Assembly (NCBI GenBank): GCA_964445695.1
Contig: CAYULF010000017.1
Location: 1-64,000 of the forward strand
Direction: 5' to 3'
Length of the DNA: 64,000 nucleotides
DNA from: JAUIKM01 sp964445695
GTDB taxonomy: Bacteria > Bacteroidota > Ignavibacteria > Kapaibacteriales > UBA7675
Numbering within the stretch: the stretch's first letter is position 1; every line of letters starts with the position of its first letter. The position numbers were made by a program, and so were the translations under genes. Positions 52,866 to 60,938 of this stretch are shown one piece after another. The notes under the pieces were generated by a model. It did not search any database, was not told where the DNA came from, and saw only the letters and a program-made list of their open reading frames with translations.

Positions 52866-53492
52866 ATGAAAACACTCCTCTTCTTCATACCGATTCTCTG
52901 CCTGGCGTCCTGCAGCAACTCGCTGGACATCGAAACACCGCGCAAGGAACAGGTGACGGAAGTGGACACGACGCAAAATCACCAGGAGAGTTCGGAACTC
53001 GTCCCGACGCGCTACGAACTTCAGATTGAAGAAATCATGCGCGTGAGCTACAGCAACGGCGGCGGCGAATCCTATTCAACTTCGGTCTGGAATCACGATG
53101 AACTGCGGTCGGAGCTCCTGATGTTGCGGCAGGACAACGACGACCTGCACCTGTCGGCAAATCTTCTGCTGCGCGCCAAAGATGCGTTTACGCGCTACGG
53201 CATCACGGAAATCGAACTGCGCCTGGGCGGCATCAACAGCGTGGGGCGCAAAACTATCAATGCGCAGCCGCAGGGCTCGAGTTTTGTGCGCGTGGTGTTC
53301 AGACCAATCGAAAATTATCCGGGTTCGACCACTGTGACCCAATACGTCCCCGCCGACCTTGAATTCGTCCGACCGGCGGGCGACAATTCCCACATTCAGA
53401 TGAAGCTGAATTTTGACCTCGGTATTCCCCTTCCATCCAGCATCAGCCCGGGCAGCGCCAACATGCTGCTCGACCTCTTTTTTGACCAATAA
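52866..53492 (+). CDS. Lipoprotein of the sigma/anti-sigma operon, second
   Basis: This 208-aa protein has lipobox LCLASC and a mature start CSNSLDIETPRKEQ, similar to its neighbour (Cys, short spacer, Ile-Asp/Glu-Thr-Pro). A beta-rich domain follows, with STSVWNHDELRSELLML in the middle and NPGSTT-like turns later. Its ATG is three bases after the preceding stop, so the genes are tightly coupled. I recognise no family. It ends the operon, 90 bp before convergent genes. Confidence 0.75.
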   Translation: MKTLLFFIPILCLASCSNSLDIETPRKEQVTEVDTTQNHQESSELVPTRYELQIEEIMRVSYSNGGGESYSTSVWNHDELRSELLMLRQDNDDLHLSANLLLRAKDAFTRYGITEIELRLGGINSVGRKTINAQPQGSSFVRVVFRPIENYPGSTTVTQYVPADLEFVRPAGDNSHIQMKLNFDLGIPLPSSISPGSANMLLDLFFDQ

Positions 53493-53519
53493 AACCCGAC
53501 AAAATCCATTTTTGTTCGT

Positions 53520-53540
53520 CCCGCGGCGTGAAGTCGCGGG
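53520..53540. terminator. Short GC hairpin between convergent operons
   Basis: A 6-bp stem CCCGCG/CGCGGG with a nine-base loop lies 28 bp after the second lipoprotein. There is no T-run on either side, so it is at best a weak terminator. Confidence 0.35.
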
Positions 53541-53585
53541 CAGATGAATTCGTGCAGGGAATCTGCGCTGAAGATGCGGCGACCG

Positions 53586-53810
53586 TCAGGCGCGGCCGTT
53601 CTGTTTATACTGGTGCGCCGCCGCCGATTTTTTCAACATCGACAGCGCTTTGGCGCTGCGGCGTTGGCGGGTTTCGGCTTTAACCGCTTCGGTGATCCAG
53701 TCGATGTACTCGCGTTTGTGCGAGGGCGGAATGCGGTCAAATTCCATGGAGGCGGCGGCGTCGCCGGCAAGCGCTTCACGCAGTTCGTCGGGAATGATGG
53801 TTTCAGACAT
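53586..53810 (-). CDS. YdeI/OmpD-associated C-terminal-domain protein
   Basis: This 74-aa protein matches the OmdA-type domain: IIPDELREALAG, the central IPPSHKREYIDWITEA with its tryptophan, and ETRQRRSAKALSML. Larger homologues carry this domain at the C-terminus of YdeI-like proteins of about 190 aa. Here it stands alone. It follows the 2'-5' RNA ligase-like gene by 3 bp. Confidence 0.75.
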   Translation of the reverse strand: MSETIIPDELREALAGDAAASMEFDRIPPSHKREYIDWITEAVKAETRQRRSAKALSMLKKSAAAHQYKQNGRA

Positions 53811-53813
53811 TTT

Positions 53814-54329
53814 TCACTCATGTTTAATGTGTTGAACAAAATTCCAGTTACCGACCTCGGCTGAGGTCTCCACAAAAGCGATGGCGTCAAACTCAAGTTC
53901 ATCTGCATTCAGCGCAGCTGCGGCGCGCTCCTCCATTCTGTCTTTTTGTTGTTGCGTTGCGGGGCCGTAGAGCAAACTGATATGCGGATCGAATTCTTCG
54001 GCCGCGTACAGATTCGCGTCGGGGCCGGGACGCGCCGCAGTCTGCAAGGCCTGCCGCAGATCGAGCAAGTCCGGACTGATTCGCAAACGACGTATCAGGG
54101 AGCGAAAACACTTGTCGCTTCGCAAAAACTCATCGACAGACAGACGCAGCGGCAGAAACTCATTGACTATGCGACTCAGCGACTGTTCATCCAGGGCGTG
54201 CGCCTGCACGACCAGCGTCACATGCGCCGCAAAGGAAGGGCGATTGGATTCGCGAGCACAGAGATCGATCTGCGATTGATACGCGGCGGCGTCGCGCGCA
54301 GCCGGCAGGAGCCAGAATGAACCGATCAT
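53814..54329 (-). CDS. 2H phosphoesterase (2'-5' RNA ligase/CPDase-like)
   Basis: This 171-aa protein has the two HxT/S motifs of the 2H superfamily: SFAAHVTLVV at about residue 35 and DPHISLLYG at about 115. The spacing fits the cyclic-nucleotide phosphodiesterase/LigT fold. Substrates include ADP-ribose 1'',2''-cyclic phosphate and 2'-5' RNA ends, none of which can be chosen here. It lies between a beta-helix gene (17-bp gap) and the OmdA-like gene. Confidence 0.8.
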   Translation of the reverse strand: MIGSFWLLPAARDAAAYQSQIDLCARESNRPSFAAHVTLVVQAHALDEQSLSRIVNEFLPLRLSVDEFLRSDKCFRSLIRRLRISPDLLDLRQALQTAARPGPDANLYAAEEFDPHISLLYGPATQQQKDRMEERAAAALNADELEFDAIAFVETSAEVGNWNFVQHIKHE

Positions 54330-54346
54330 GAGTTAAACCAACATTC

Positions 54347-55699
54347 CTATTCGCCGCGGCTGAAGGCGCCGGGATCCAGGTTGCAAAGGAGCCGGACAAA
54401 GTCCGAATTGTTTCTGGTCAATTCGCGCCGTTGAAAAAACGCACAGAAAGCCGACAGCTCCCGCTCAAAGACTTCACCTTCTACGTCCAGATCCGGCAAT
54501 GTTGCGTCGCCCGAACGATTGGCGTACATGATGTTTCCATTGATCTCAAAGCCTTCGGGAACCGCATGACCGGCCAGCGGACTCTGGTAACAGAACAGCT
54601 CAGCGGCGTCCAGGCGCTCGTCCTGTCCGGTTTTTACCAGCAAGTTGTCGTTAAACAACCCGAGTTCGTCTTCAAACCCCGTCACACTTATCATCGCGCC
54701 GCAGGCTCCGGTGTGGTAGATGATATTGTGCTGAATCAATCCAATCGGCGATTGATCGCCCGTCTGCCACAGTGCCACACCCCAGGTGGTAATGTTCTCG
54801 ATGATGTTGTCCTTCACAATTCCGTCGGCGTTGTCGCGAATTCCGATGCCTTTGTAGCAGTGTTTAATCAGGTTGTTTTTCAATTGGCCGGTGGCGTTGT
54901 CTTTCAAAAGAACTGCCGTCCCTTCACCGCGCACACGCGCTCTCCCCGGCGTTATTCCAGGGGCCGCATGCGTCGTATCCGGGCGGACGGCCAGACTGCC
55001 ATCAATCAGATTGTCGCGTAGTGTGGCGCGCGCGTCCGCGCCGACTATGATGGAGTTGCCGTTAAACGCCTTAAAACTGTTGCCTTTGATTGAAGCGCGG
55101 CCTCCTTCGCCCGCTTCCAGTGCAATGACGATCGATTCCGCATCAGGCGGATCGGACGGCGAAGGCGCATCGAGTTGGAAGGTTGAAGTCAGAATATCGG
55201 CGTCGCTGTTTTCGATCGAGATAACACTCAGAGTATCGGCAGGATTAAACGCCGGTTTAATCAGAAAGTCGAGATTGCGCATTGAACAATGACTGCAACG
55301 TTCAAAGCGCAGACCGTGACGCGCGTCAACGACTACCTTCACCGTACCAGCATTGTCAGCGCCGAAGTTCAGGCGTTCGCCGGAGAGGCGCAGAGCGTAG
55401 CCCTGCGCGGCCATTCGCTCGGCGATCAGTTCCGGGTCGTCGAAGCGATATTCGCCGGGCGCCAGCACCACGTCGACAAAGTCAATGGGATCTTCCAGCA
55501 GGTCGAGCAAGTCTTCGACATTGTCGACTTCGATGCGCTCAAGTTCGTATGCCTGCGGCTGTGCGACGAGACCGGCCGGCAACAGCACGCCGAGCAATGC
55601 AATTGCGGCAAGGACGGAACAAACACGGACTCGCCGCAGCTGGCAGTTGTCGGTGTGCGCTGTTTCGGCGCAGAACAGTGATATCTGCAAATTTTCCAT
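54347..55699 (-). CDS. Secreted right-handed parallel beta-helix protein
   Basis: This 450-aa protein has an N-terminal signal with a long basic leader (hydrophobic core about residues 30-45, then LVAQPQAY). The remainder shows repeated short strands and Asn ladders typical of parallel beta-helices. Examples are SIKGNSFKAFNGNSIIVG, DNATGQLKNNLIKHC and GIGIRDNADGIVKDNII. The NosD/pectate-lyase-like fold suggests polysaccharide binding or cleavage. No catalytic set is identified. GAGGGAGTCGGG precedes the ATG. Confidence 0.8.
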   Translation of the reverse strand: MENLQISLFCAETAHTDNCQLRRVRVCSVLAAIALLGVLLPAGLVAQPQAYELERIEVDNVEDLLDLLEDPIDFVDVVLAPGEYRFDDPELIAERMAAQGYALRLSGERLNFGADNAGTVKVVVDARHGLRFERCSHCSMRNLDFLIKPAFNPADTLSVISIENSDADILTSTFQLDAPSPSDPPDAESIVIALEAGEGGRASIKGNSFKAFNGNSIIVGADARATLRDNLIDGSLAVRPDTTHAAPGITPGRARVRGEGTAVLLKDNATGQLKNNLIKHCYKGIGIRDNADGIVKDNIIENITTWGVALWQTGDQSPIGLIQHNIIYHTGACGAMISVTGFEDELGLFNDNLLVKTGQDERLDAAELFCYQSPLAGHAVPEGFEINGNIMYANRSGDATLPDLDVEGEVFERELSAFCAFFQRRELTRNNSDFVRLLCNLDPGAFSRGE

Positions 55700-56054
55700 C
55701 CCGACTCCCTCTTCAACTTAAAGACTTGCCACCGGCTTCTCAGGCAAAAACGCAACCAGAGACTAAACGATTCGCGCCGCCAAAAATTCTGCCTGCGTTG
55801 TCGCAGGCCCGTTCAAATCTTCAGCTTCGCGGAGGATATCGACTCTGGAATGGATGCACAAAGTGCGGTGGCCGGTTACTTCAAGCGGGCAGCGGACTTT
55901 GAGTTGATAAGAGGTTTCGCGGTGGCCATTGACTTGATACGAGTCGCTGACTTTTGACTCAAAAGCGTGCAGATCAGGGACTGACTTGAGACTGGAAGAC
56001 TGATCACTCGGTGAAAAACAAAAGCGGATTTTTCAGGAAGCGTGCAAAAAGAGC
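55700..56054. other. 355-bp gap upstream of the ArsR operon
   Basis: I see nothing coding here. Direct and inverted short repeats based on GACTTGA/GACTC occur around 55930-56000, of no clear function. The 3' end holds the ArsR promoter described separately. Confidence 0.4.
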
Positions 56055-56086
56055 TTGCAATGCATTCCCATATGGGTATATATTTG
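56055..56086 (+). promoter_or_regulatory. ArsR promoter with an internal palindromic operator
   Basis: TATATTTG at 56079-56086 fits the Bacteroidota -7 consensus exactly, with TTG at 56055 upstream. The perfect palindrome CCCATATGGG (56067-56076) lies between them, where an ArsR-family repressor would block polymerase. The -7 element ends five bases before the ArsR ATG, which implies a leaderless transcript. Confidence 0.6.
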
Positions 56087-56090
56087 CGGT

Positions 56091-56453
56091 ATGGCACGAG
56101 CAGCAACTACATCCGATGTGTACAACGCAATCGCCGAACCGCAACGAAGGCTTATCCTGGATTTGCTGGCGACCGGCGAGTATCCCGTCAATGACTTGTC
56201 AAACGAGCTGAAACTTAAACAACCGCAAGTATCCAAACACCTGCGCGTGCTGAAGGAGGTCGGATTGGTGGCCGTGCGTGAGGACGGTCGCAGGCGCCTC
56301 TACTCCCTGAACGGTGAAGCACTAAAGCCGATGCAAAGTTGGGTCAACAACCTGTTCAAAACCTGGAACGACCGCTTTGACAGGCTGGAGATATTGTTAA
56401 ACGAATTGCAATCCACAAAACAGCAAGAAGGAAATGACGATGGACAAACCTGA
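56091..56453 (+). CDS. ArsR-family transcriptional regulator
   Basis: This 120-aa winged-helix protein starts MARAATTSDVYNAIAEPQRR. It has the family helix-turn-helix NDLSNELKLKQPQVSKHLRVL and the wing VREDGRRRLYSLN. No cysteine metal site is present in the DNA-recognition helix. Such regulators often pair with an SRPBCC protein, and one follows here with a 20-bp overlap. It probably autoregulates through the palindrome at 56067. The sensed signal is unknown. Confidence 0.9.
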   Translation: MARAATTSDVYNAIAEPQRRLILDLLATGEYPVNDLSNELKLKQPQVSKHLRVLKEVGLVAVREDGRRRLYSLNGEALKPMQSWVNNLFKTWNDRFDRLEILLNELQSTKQQEGNDDGQT

Positions 56454-56949
56454 TCTGAACGGACCGGTCAAGAGCACCCAGGTGCTGATCACGCGATTTT
56501 TCAATGCGCCGCGCGAGCTGGTGTTTAAGACATGGACCAGAGCGGACTTGCTCGAGCGTTGGTGGAGTCCCAAAATCTTCACAACGCCGATTGTCAGGAT
56601 GGACTTTCGCGTCGGCGGCAGTTTTGTTTTCTGCATGCGTTCGCCTGAAGGGCAGGAGTTCTGGGCCAAGGGCGAATACCTGGAAATTGTCGAACCGGAA
56701 CGCATTGTGTACAGAGACTTTTTTGTCGACGCCGATGAAAACGTCATTCCTCCCTCCGCTTACGGCATGGCTTCGGACGATCTCTCACCTTCGCTTGTCA
56801 CGGTTACTTTCACGGAAGAAAACGGCGGCACGCGCATGACTTTAAGAACCGACAGCGACGTATTCACGGAACAGGAAACTCGCATGGCCAACCAGGGCTG
56901 GAACGAAATGTTCGACAAGCTGGATGGTTTACTCGCCGAGCAAACCTGA
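56434..56949 (+). CDS. SRPBCC/AHSA1-domain protein
   Basis: This 171-aa protein has the START-like (AHSA1/CalC) fold: RFFNAPRELVFKTWTRADLLERWW near the start, then FRVGGSFVFCMRSPEG, GEYLEIVEPERIVYRDFF and the C-terminal GWNEMFDKLDGLL. The fold has a hydrophobic ligand cavity. It overlaps the ArsR gene by 20 bp and AAGAAGGAA precedes the ATG. It may bind the ligand that the regulator controls. Confidence 0.88.
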   Translation: MTMDKPDLNGPVKSTQVLITRFFNAPRELVFKTWTRADLLERWWSPKIFTTPIVRMDFRVGGSFVFCMRSPEGQEFWAKGEYLEIVEPERIVYRDFFVDADENVIPPSAYGMASDDLSPSLVTVTFTEENGGTRMTLRTDSDVFTEQETRMANQGWNEMFDKLDGLLAEQT

Positions 56950-57169
56950 AAACGGCGATCGGAACAGCGACGTCTAATTGATCGCTTGACAAATGAGTGA
57001 GAATGTTATTCAACCTGACTGCAGCAGGTTGGTTAATATTCCAACTTCCAGCAAAACAGCACGGTTAATATACGGGTTGAACTCCGAGTTAACTTTTGTG
57101 TTTAACACGAGTTTATACTCCGACAGTGGCCCGTCTGGAAAGTGCAAACCGGAATCTTCCTTCGCTATC

Positions 57170-58639
57170 TTAGTCTTCGTCAAACCGAATGACCTGCTCA
57201 CCCGGCGCCTTGTTTTCCAATGAAATCGATTTCTGCCGCGCCAGGACCTGTATACTGTCTTTAAGCTCGTTGACATATCGTCCGTATTGAAGCACAAAAC
57301 TCTGGTTGCGCACTTCGCTGTTAAGCGACATATCAAAAAGCCGGATGGCCATTTTGTAACGCTTCAGTTCCATGCTGGTCAGCGCCAAAAAATAGGCAAC
57401 CTGCGAATCGCGTTGGTCGCTCATCATCAGTGGATGCAGGATTGCGTAGGCCTCCTTGTAGTCGCCCATGTGATACCGACAAGTACCGTATAGCGCTTCG
57501 TCCTGGCGCAATCCGGTCGCACGACTCAAATACAGGGCATGAGAAAAAGCTGCCTCAGGATTGAAGGCCGAAGATCGCTCATCCAGCAATAGATAAACCA
57601 GCTTGCGCCTGTGGTAATGATCGAGGCTGTCGCGCTCGACAATTGAGGCGTAACTTAAACACGCCGACTCAAAATCGCCGCTGCGGACGCCGAGTTCCGC
57701 GGCTATCTGATGAAACACACGCGAGTCCGGCGGCGCAATTTGTTTAAGCGAGTCGAGGAAGTTCAGCTGCCGATCTCTATGCGCCCCAAAGACGATGCCC
57801 TGCGCACGATCGAGATAGGCAAAACGCAGATAGTTGGACGGATCGCTCTCCGGTATCAGGCGCCTGCCGAGCTGCGCATAATGACGTTCAGCCACCGGAT
57901 TCGCGGCCGACTCATTCTCATGCACCAACTCTTCGATATTATCGGCAATGGCCTGCGTGGCAAATGAAGGCAACCGCAGCACCAGCGTCGGCCCAGCCAA
58001 CAGAATTACCGGCGCGCAGACTCCCACCACAAACGTGGGGAAACTCGGCCCGCCCTGGTCCCGCAAAGCACCGTGCAGGCGCAGCACCGAAAGAACGGCA
58101 CAGGCCAGAAGCCACAGGGCTACACCAAACTCAAGAATCTTGAACACTACCGACGTGTCCGGTCCGCTCGACATACGCAGGAAACTTTCGATTTCACCGA
58201 AGAAGGACAGCCAGAACGCCGCGATGATGGAAATCATGTAGACCGGCACACCTGCAAACAGCACCAGATGCCGGACGGACTGCACGCTCAGGTTTATTCC
58301 GGTCATCGACACCAGCAAGCCCATCAGACCGCCGGCACCCCAATAGTACAACATGCCCAGCGCAATGCCGCAGGGCAGCAGAAGCAACAGGTAGGTGATG
58401 AGATTTGCGGTTTCCTCAAGGAGCGAAGGCCAGAACAGAGCCAGAATCCAGTTGTTCAGCAAAGCCCAAAGGCTGATCCCCGCGATCGCAATCGCGATGA
58501 CAATCAACCACGGTTGCTCCACGGGAATAGCGTAGCGCGCCACATTGCGGAAGCGGAAGAAACAGTTCCACAGGAAATGGCTCGGCTTCCTCTCACGCGC
58601 CGACAGGTCTTCATCTTTGGTCTCCTGCAGAAAGCTCAT
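57170..58639 (-). CDS. Membrane protein with TPR-like C-terminus, possibly Yip1-type
   Basis: This 489-aa protein has five or so transmembrane helices in residues about 45-260 (e.g. IVIAIAIAGISLWALL, LITYLLLLLPCGIALGML). A soluble helical part follows with several TPR-like pairs (SGDFESACLSYASIVERDS, DEALYGTCRYHMGDYKEAYAI, MELKRYKMAIRLFDM). The N-terminal helices resemble Yip1-domain proteins; I am not sure. The ATG at 58639 has GGTGAG upstream and overlaps the RadC-like stop by 29 bp, so translation is likely coupled. Confidence 0.65.
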   Translation of the reverse strand: MSFLQETKDEDLSARERKPSHFLWNCFFRFRNVARYAIPVEQPWLIVIAIAIAGISLWALLNNWILALFWPSLLEETANLITYLLLLLPCGIALGMLYYWGAGGLMGLLVSMTGINLSVQSVRHLVLFAGVPVYMISIIAAFWLSFFGEIESFLRMSSGPDTSVVFKILEFGVALWLLACAVLSVLRLHGALRDQGGPSFPTFVVGVCAPVILLAGPTLVLRLPSFATQAIADNIEELVHENESAANPVAERHYAQLGRRLIPESDPSNYLRFAYLDRAQGIVFGAHRDRQLNFLDSLKQIAPPDSRVFHQIAAELGVRSGDFESACLSYASIVERDSLDHYHRRKLVYLLLDERSSAFNPEAAFSHALYLSRATGLRQDEALYGTCRYHMGDYKEAYAILHPLMMSDQRDSQVAYFLALTSMELKRYKMAIRLFDMSLNSEVRNQSFVLQYGRYVNELKDSIQVLARQKSISLENKAPGEQVIRFDED

Positions 58640-59105
58640 CGCACTCACCGATTGAAAGTTGGTTGTGTTCCGCGAAACTAAAGTACGCATTGTCGGAGAA
58701 TATCACATGGTCAATTAATTCGATCCCGACAATTTCTCCGCTGCTTCGCACACGTTGGGTGACGCTGTGGTCCGTCAGGCTGGGCTGAAGATTGCCCGAG
58801 GGATGGTTGTGCGCCAGGAAAATTCCCACGGCGCGGTCGCAGATAGCCGGAGCAAAAATCTCGCGAGGGTGCACCAGGACGGAATCGGCCAGACCCATGC
58901 CGATATGATGCACGTTGCAGACTTCGTGCGCACCGTTAACACATACAAGCCACAGATTTTCAACCTCAGGACGTCCTCGATTGCGCAGTAGAACGGCAAC
59001 ATCGCCCGGCGATGTTATGGCATAACCGCTGCGGGTCTGACGACGCACCAACTCAAACAAGCGACGCATCGCGTCTTGCTCTTCCGGTTCGACGTCCGAT
59101 TTCAT
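58611..59105 (-). CDS. RadC-like JAB/MPN domain protein lacking the HhH domain
   Basis: This 164-aa protein has the RadC JAB motif set: LWLVCVNGAHEVCNVHHIGMG, then FLAHNHPSGNLQPSLTD (the HxH...D metal site) and VGIELIDHVIFSDNAYFSF. The conserved Glu may be in the N-terminal part. Standard RadC proteins are about 220 aa with an N-terminal helix-hairpin-helix, which is missing here. It follows a 62-aa gene by 15 bp and overlaps the downstream TPR membrane protein. JAB domains are often metalloproteases, but RadC activity is uncertain. Confidence 0.8.
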   Translation of the reverse strand: MKSDVEPEEQDAMRRLFELVRRQTRSGYAITSPGDVAVLLRNRGRPEVENLWLVCVNGAHEVCNVHHIGMGLADSVLVHPREIFAPAICDRAVGIFLAHNHPSGNLQPSLTDHSVTQRVRSSGEIVGIELIDHVIFSDNAYFSFAEHNQLSIGECDELSAGDQR

Positions 59106-59120
59106 CTCCTCTTCCAGCAG

Positions 59121-59309
59121 TCAGTTGTAGCCGTCCCGTGCCGTCTGCAGGCGGCGCCACAGGCGTTCCATCCGTTCCCCCTGTTCACTGCTAAATATCG
59201 CTCCGGGCGCAACGAAACTGTTCAACAGCTGCGCGTCGCTCATTCCGGCCACGTCCACAAAGCGCTGCTCACGAACACCGCCGATTCCGTCGGGCATGCC
59301 GTATTGCAT
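59121..59309 (-). CDS. Small 62-aa protein upstream of the RadC-like gene
   Basis: The gene begins MQYGMPDGIGGVREQRFV and ends ERLWRRLQTARDGYN. GGGAGGAGG lies six bases before the ATG, a strong ribosome site. This supports the 59309 start over the in-frame 59366. The protein is small, without membrane segment; the C-terminal part is helical. I do not recognise the family. It probably leads the RadC-like operon. Confidence 0.7.
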   Translation of the reverse strand: MQYGMPDGIGGVREQRFVDVAGMSDAQLLNSFVAPGAIFSSEQGERMERLWRRLQTARDGYN

Positions 59310-59521
59310 GTCGCCTCCTCCCTTTTTGGCTGATTTTTCTGTTTGGCCCTGGTCACCCTGTGGCAAACAAGAAAATCATGCAGGGTTCCGTAAACAAGCG
59401 GAAAAAGTCAAGCGGGCGAGTTAAACCCCTGAACGTCGAGTTTCTCGTGGTTAAACGGGCCGACAAGTTAAAAGCCTGCGTTTTTCGAGGCGGCCGCTCA
59501 ACGCCAAAAAAACAATAAAAA

Positions 59522-59549
59522 AGCCGCTCCCCAAAAATCGGAGAGCGGC
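59522..59549 (-). terminator. Terminator of the GldFG/DUF4340 operon
   Basis: AGCCGCTC pairs with GAGCGGCT, and the interior CCCC/CGG extends the stem partly around an A-rich loop. On the minus strand it is followed by TTTTTTATTGTTTTTTT. It lies 30 bp after the DUF4340 stop. Confidence 0.9.
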
Positions 59550-59578
59550 TAAGTGTTAAACAAGATACATCCGCCAAT

Positions 59579-60937
59579 TTAACTGGCGGGATCCTTCAAC
59601 AGGTCGCTGCGATTGATGTCCAGCGCGTCAAAACTGGCGGCCGGAATCACGTAGTACCACTGCGCAAAACGGCGGTTCAGCTCGCGCGTGCGCTCGCGGC
59701 CCTGCTGGATTTTGCGCTGCCAGTCCTCATAGGCAATCTGCATTTGCTGGTTCTGGCGATCCGCTTCCGTACGCAAACTGTCGGGTTTGTTCTGGTAGTC
59801 CAGATTGGCAGGTTGCGCCGGCTCGGGGAAGAAGGACGGGTCGAACTCCGCCGTGACAAAGAGATAGCGGTTTTCAGCCGGTCCCGCAGCGTCGGTTTGT
59901 TCACCGCCGGCCGTGAGCTCCAGTCCGCTGCCGTACGCCACCTCGCCGAAACGCAGCGTGTAGCTGACGCCTTCCTCTGTCTTGAGCTGCATCTCACCCT
60001 CGTTGGAAACGAGCTGGCCTGAACCGGAGATGTAGAAACCCTTGTCCTGCAGACTGCGCTGGGCGCTTGCGTCGAGCTGGATGGCGGACTCGCCGAAGTT
60101 TTCCAGCCCGGCGGTCAGACCTTCAGGTTTCTTGCGAACGCCGACAATTTTCAGCTCGTCGAGCGTTTTCAGCATGTTGTCGATTTTACTCGTGTTTAAC
60201 TCGCGGCCGGCGGGCATGCCCTCCATTTTCCAGGCGCTGCCGTCCCTGGCAATGCGGAAGGCCTGACCCGGTTCGATGGTGCCGGTGAGTTCGTTAATCG
60301 AGTAGTCGTCGACAGTAATGCGATTGACTTTGGCTTTGTCCAGCAGAAGCAGATCGGTCTCAATCCAGTCGGCAAAGTTCGTGGACAGTTCCAGATTCAT
60401 TTTAACCGCATAGACGCGTTTCTGCTCGGGCAGGCGCACAAAAAACATGTCCTCGCGGCCTTCGACCTTATTGCCGACAATCAGGTCGGCGAGCACTTTG
60501 TCGCCCTCGCCGCGGATTGTGATGCGCTGACCGCGGCCCTCGCTGGGAGCCGTTTCGTCGAGCGGATCGTACACGCCGAGCTTGTCGTAGTCAATCGGAT
60601 TGTCGGTCCTGAAGTCGTCGCGCGTCAGGCCGATAAGTCCCGCGGCGGTCTGCGCCAGACGGTCCTTGCCGTCGGCCGGATAGTTGTTGTGCGAAGGGAT
60701 CGTCCAGATACCGTTGTTGTTGGCCACCTTAAATGCAAAAGGCGAACCGGTTTCCACGTCGTAGCGGATTGCTTCGAGCGAGGTCGCCGTGTTGGGGTCT
60801 GTAAACTCGGGAAAGAAAATCTCTCCGACATCGCTGAACTCTTCGGGGGCGGCGGCTTTGGGCTGCGTGACGATTGCCAGCAACAGCAGGACAACAGCGC
60901 CGCCGGAGAACACCAGGGTTTTGTTTAATTCACTCAT
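59579..60937 (-). CDS. DUF4340-type protein of an ABC system
   Basis: This 452-aa protein has one N-terminal transmembrane helix (about residues 7-24). The rest is a periplasmic-type domain with the DUF4340 pattern: GIWTIPSHNNYPADGKDRLAQ, a mid-protein beta region with ITIRGEGDKVLADLIVG and MKMNLELS-like strands, then FRIARDGSAWKMEGMPAGRELN. DUF4340 proteins typically follow GldG-type genes. It starts one base after the GldFG stop, so it belongs to this operon. Its function is unknown; the C-terminal tail is charged and helical. Confidence 0.8.
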   Translation of the reverse strand: MSELNKTLVFSGGAVVLLLLAIVTQPKAAAPEEFSDVGEIFFPEFTDPNTATSLEAIRYDVETGSPFAFKVANNNGIWTIPSHNNYPADGKDRLAQTAAGLIGLTRDDFRTDNPIDYDKLGVYDPLDETAPSEGRGQRITIRGEGDKVLADLIVGNKVEGREDMFFVRLPEQKRVYAVKMNLELSTNFADWIETDLLLLDKAKVNRITVDDYSINELTGTIEPGQAFRIARDGSAWKMEGMPAGRELNTSKIDNMLKTLDELKIVGVRKKPEGLTAGLENFGESAIQLDASAQRSLQDKGFYISGSGQLVSNEGEMQLKTEEGVSYTLRFGEVAYGSGLELTAGGEQTDAAGPAENRYLFVTAEFDPSFFPEPAQPANLDYQNKPDSLRTEADRQNQQMQIAYEDWQRKIQQGRERTRELNRRFAQWYYVIPAASFDALDINRSDLLKDPAS

Positions 60938-60938
60938 A

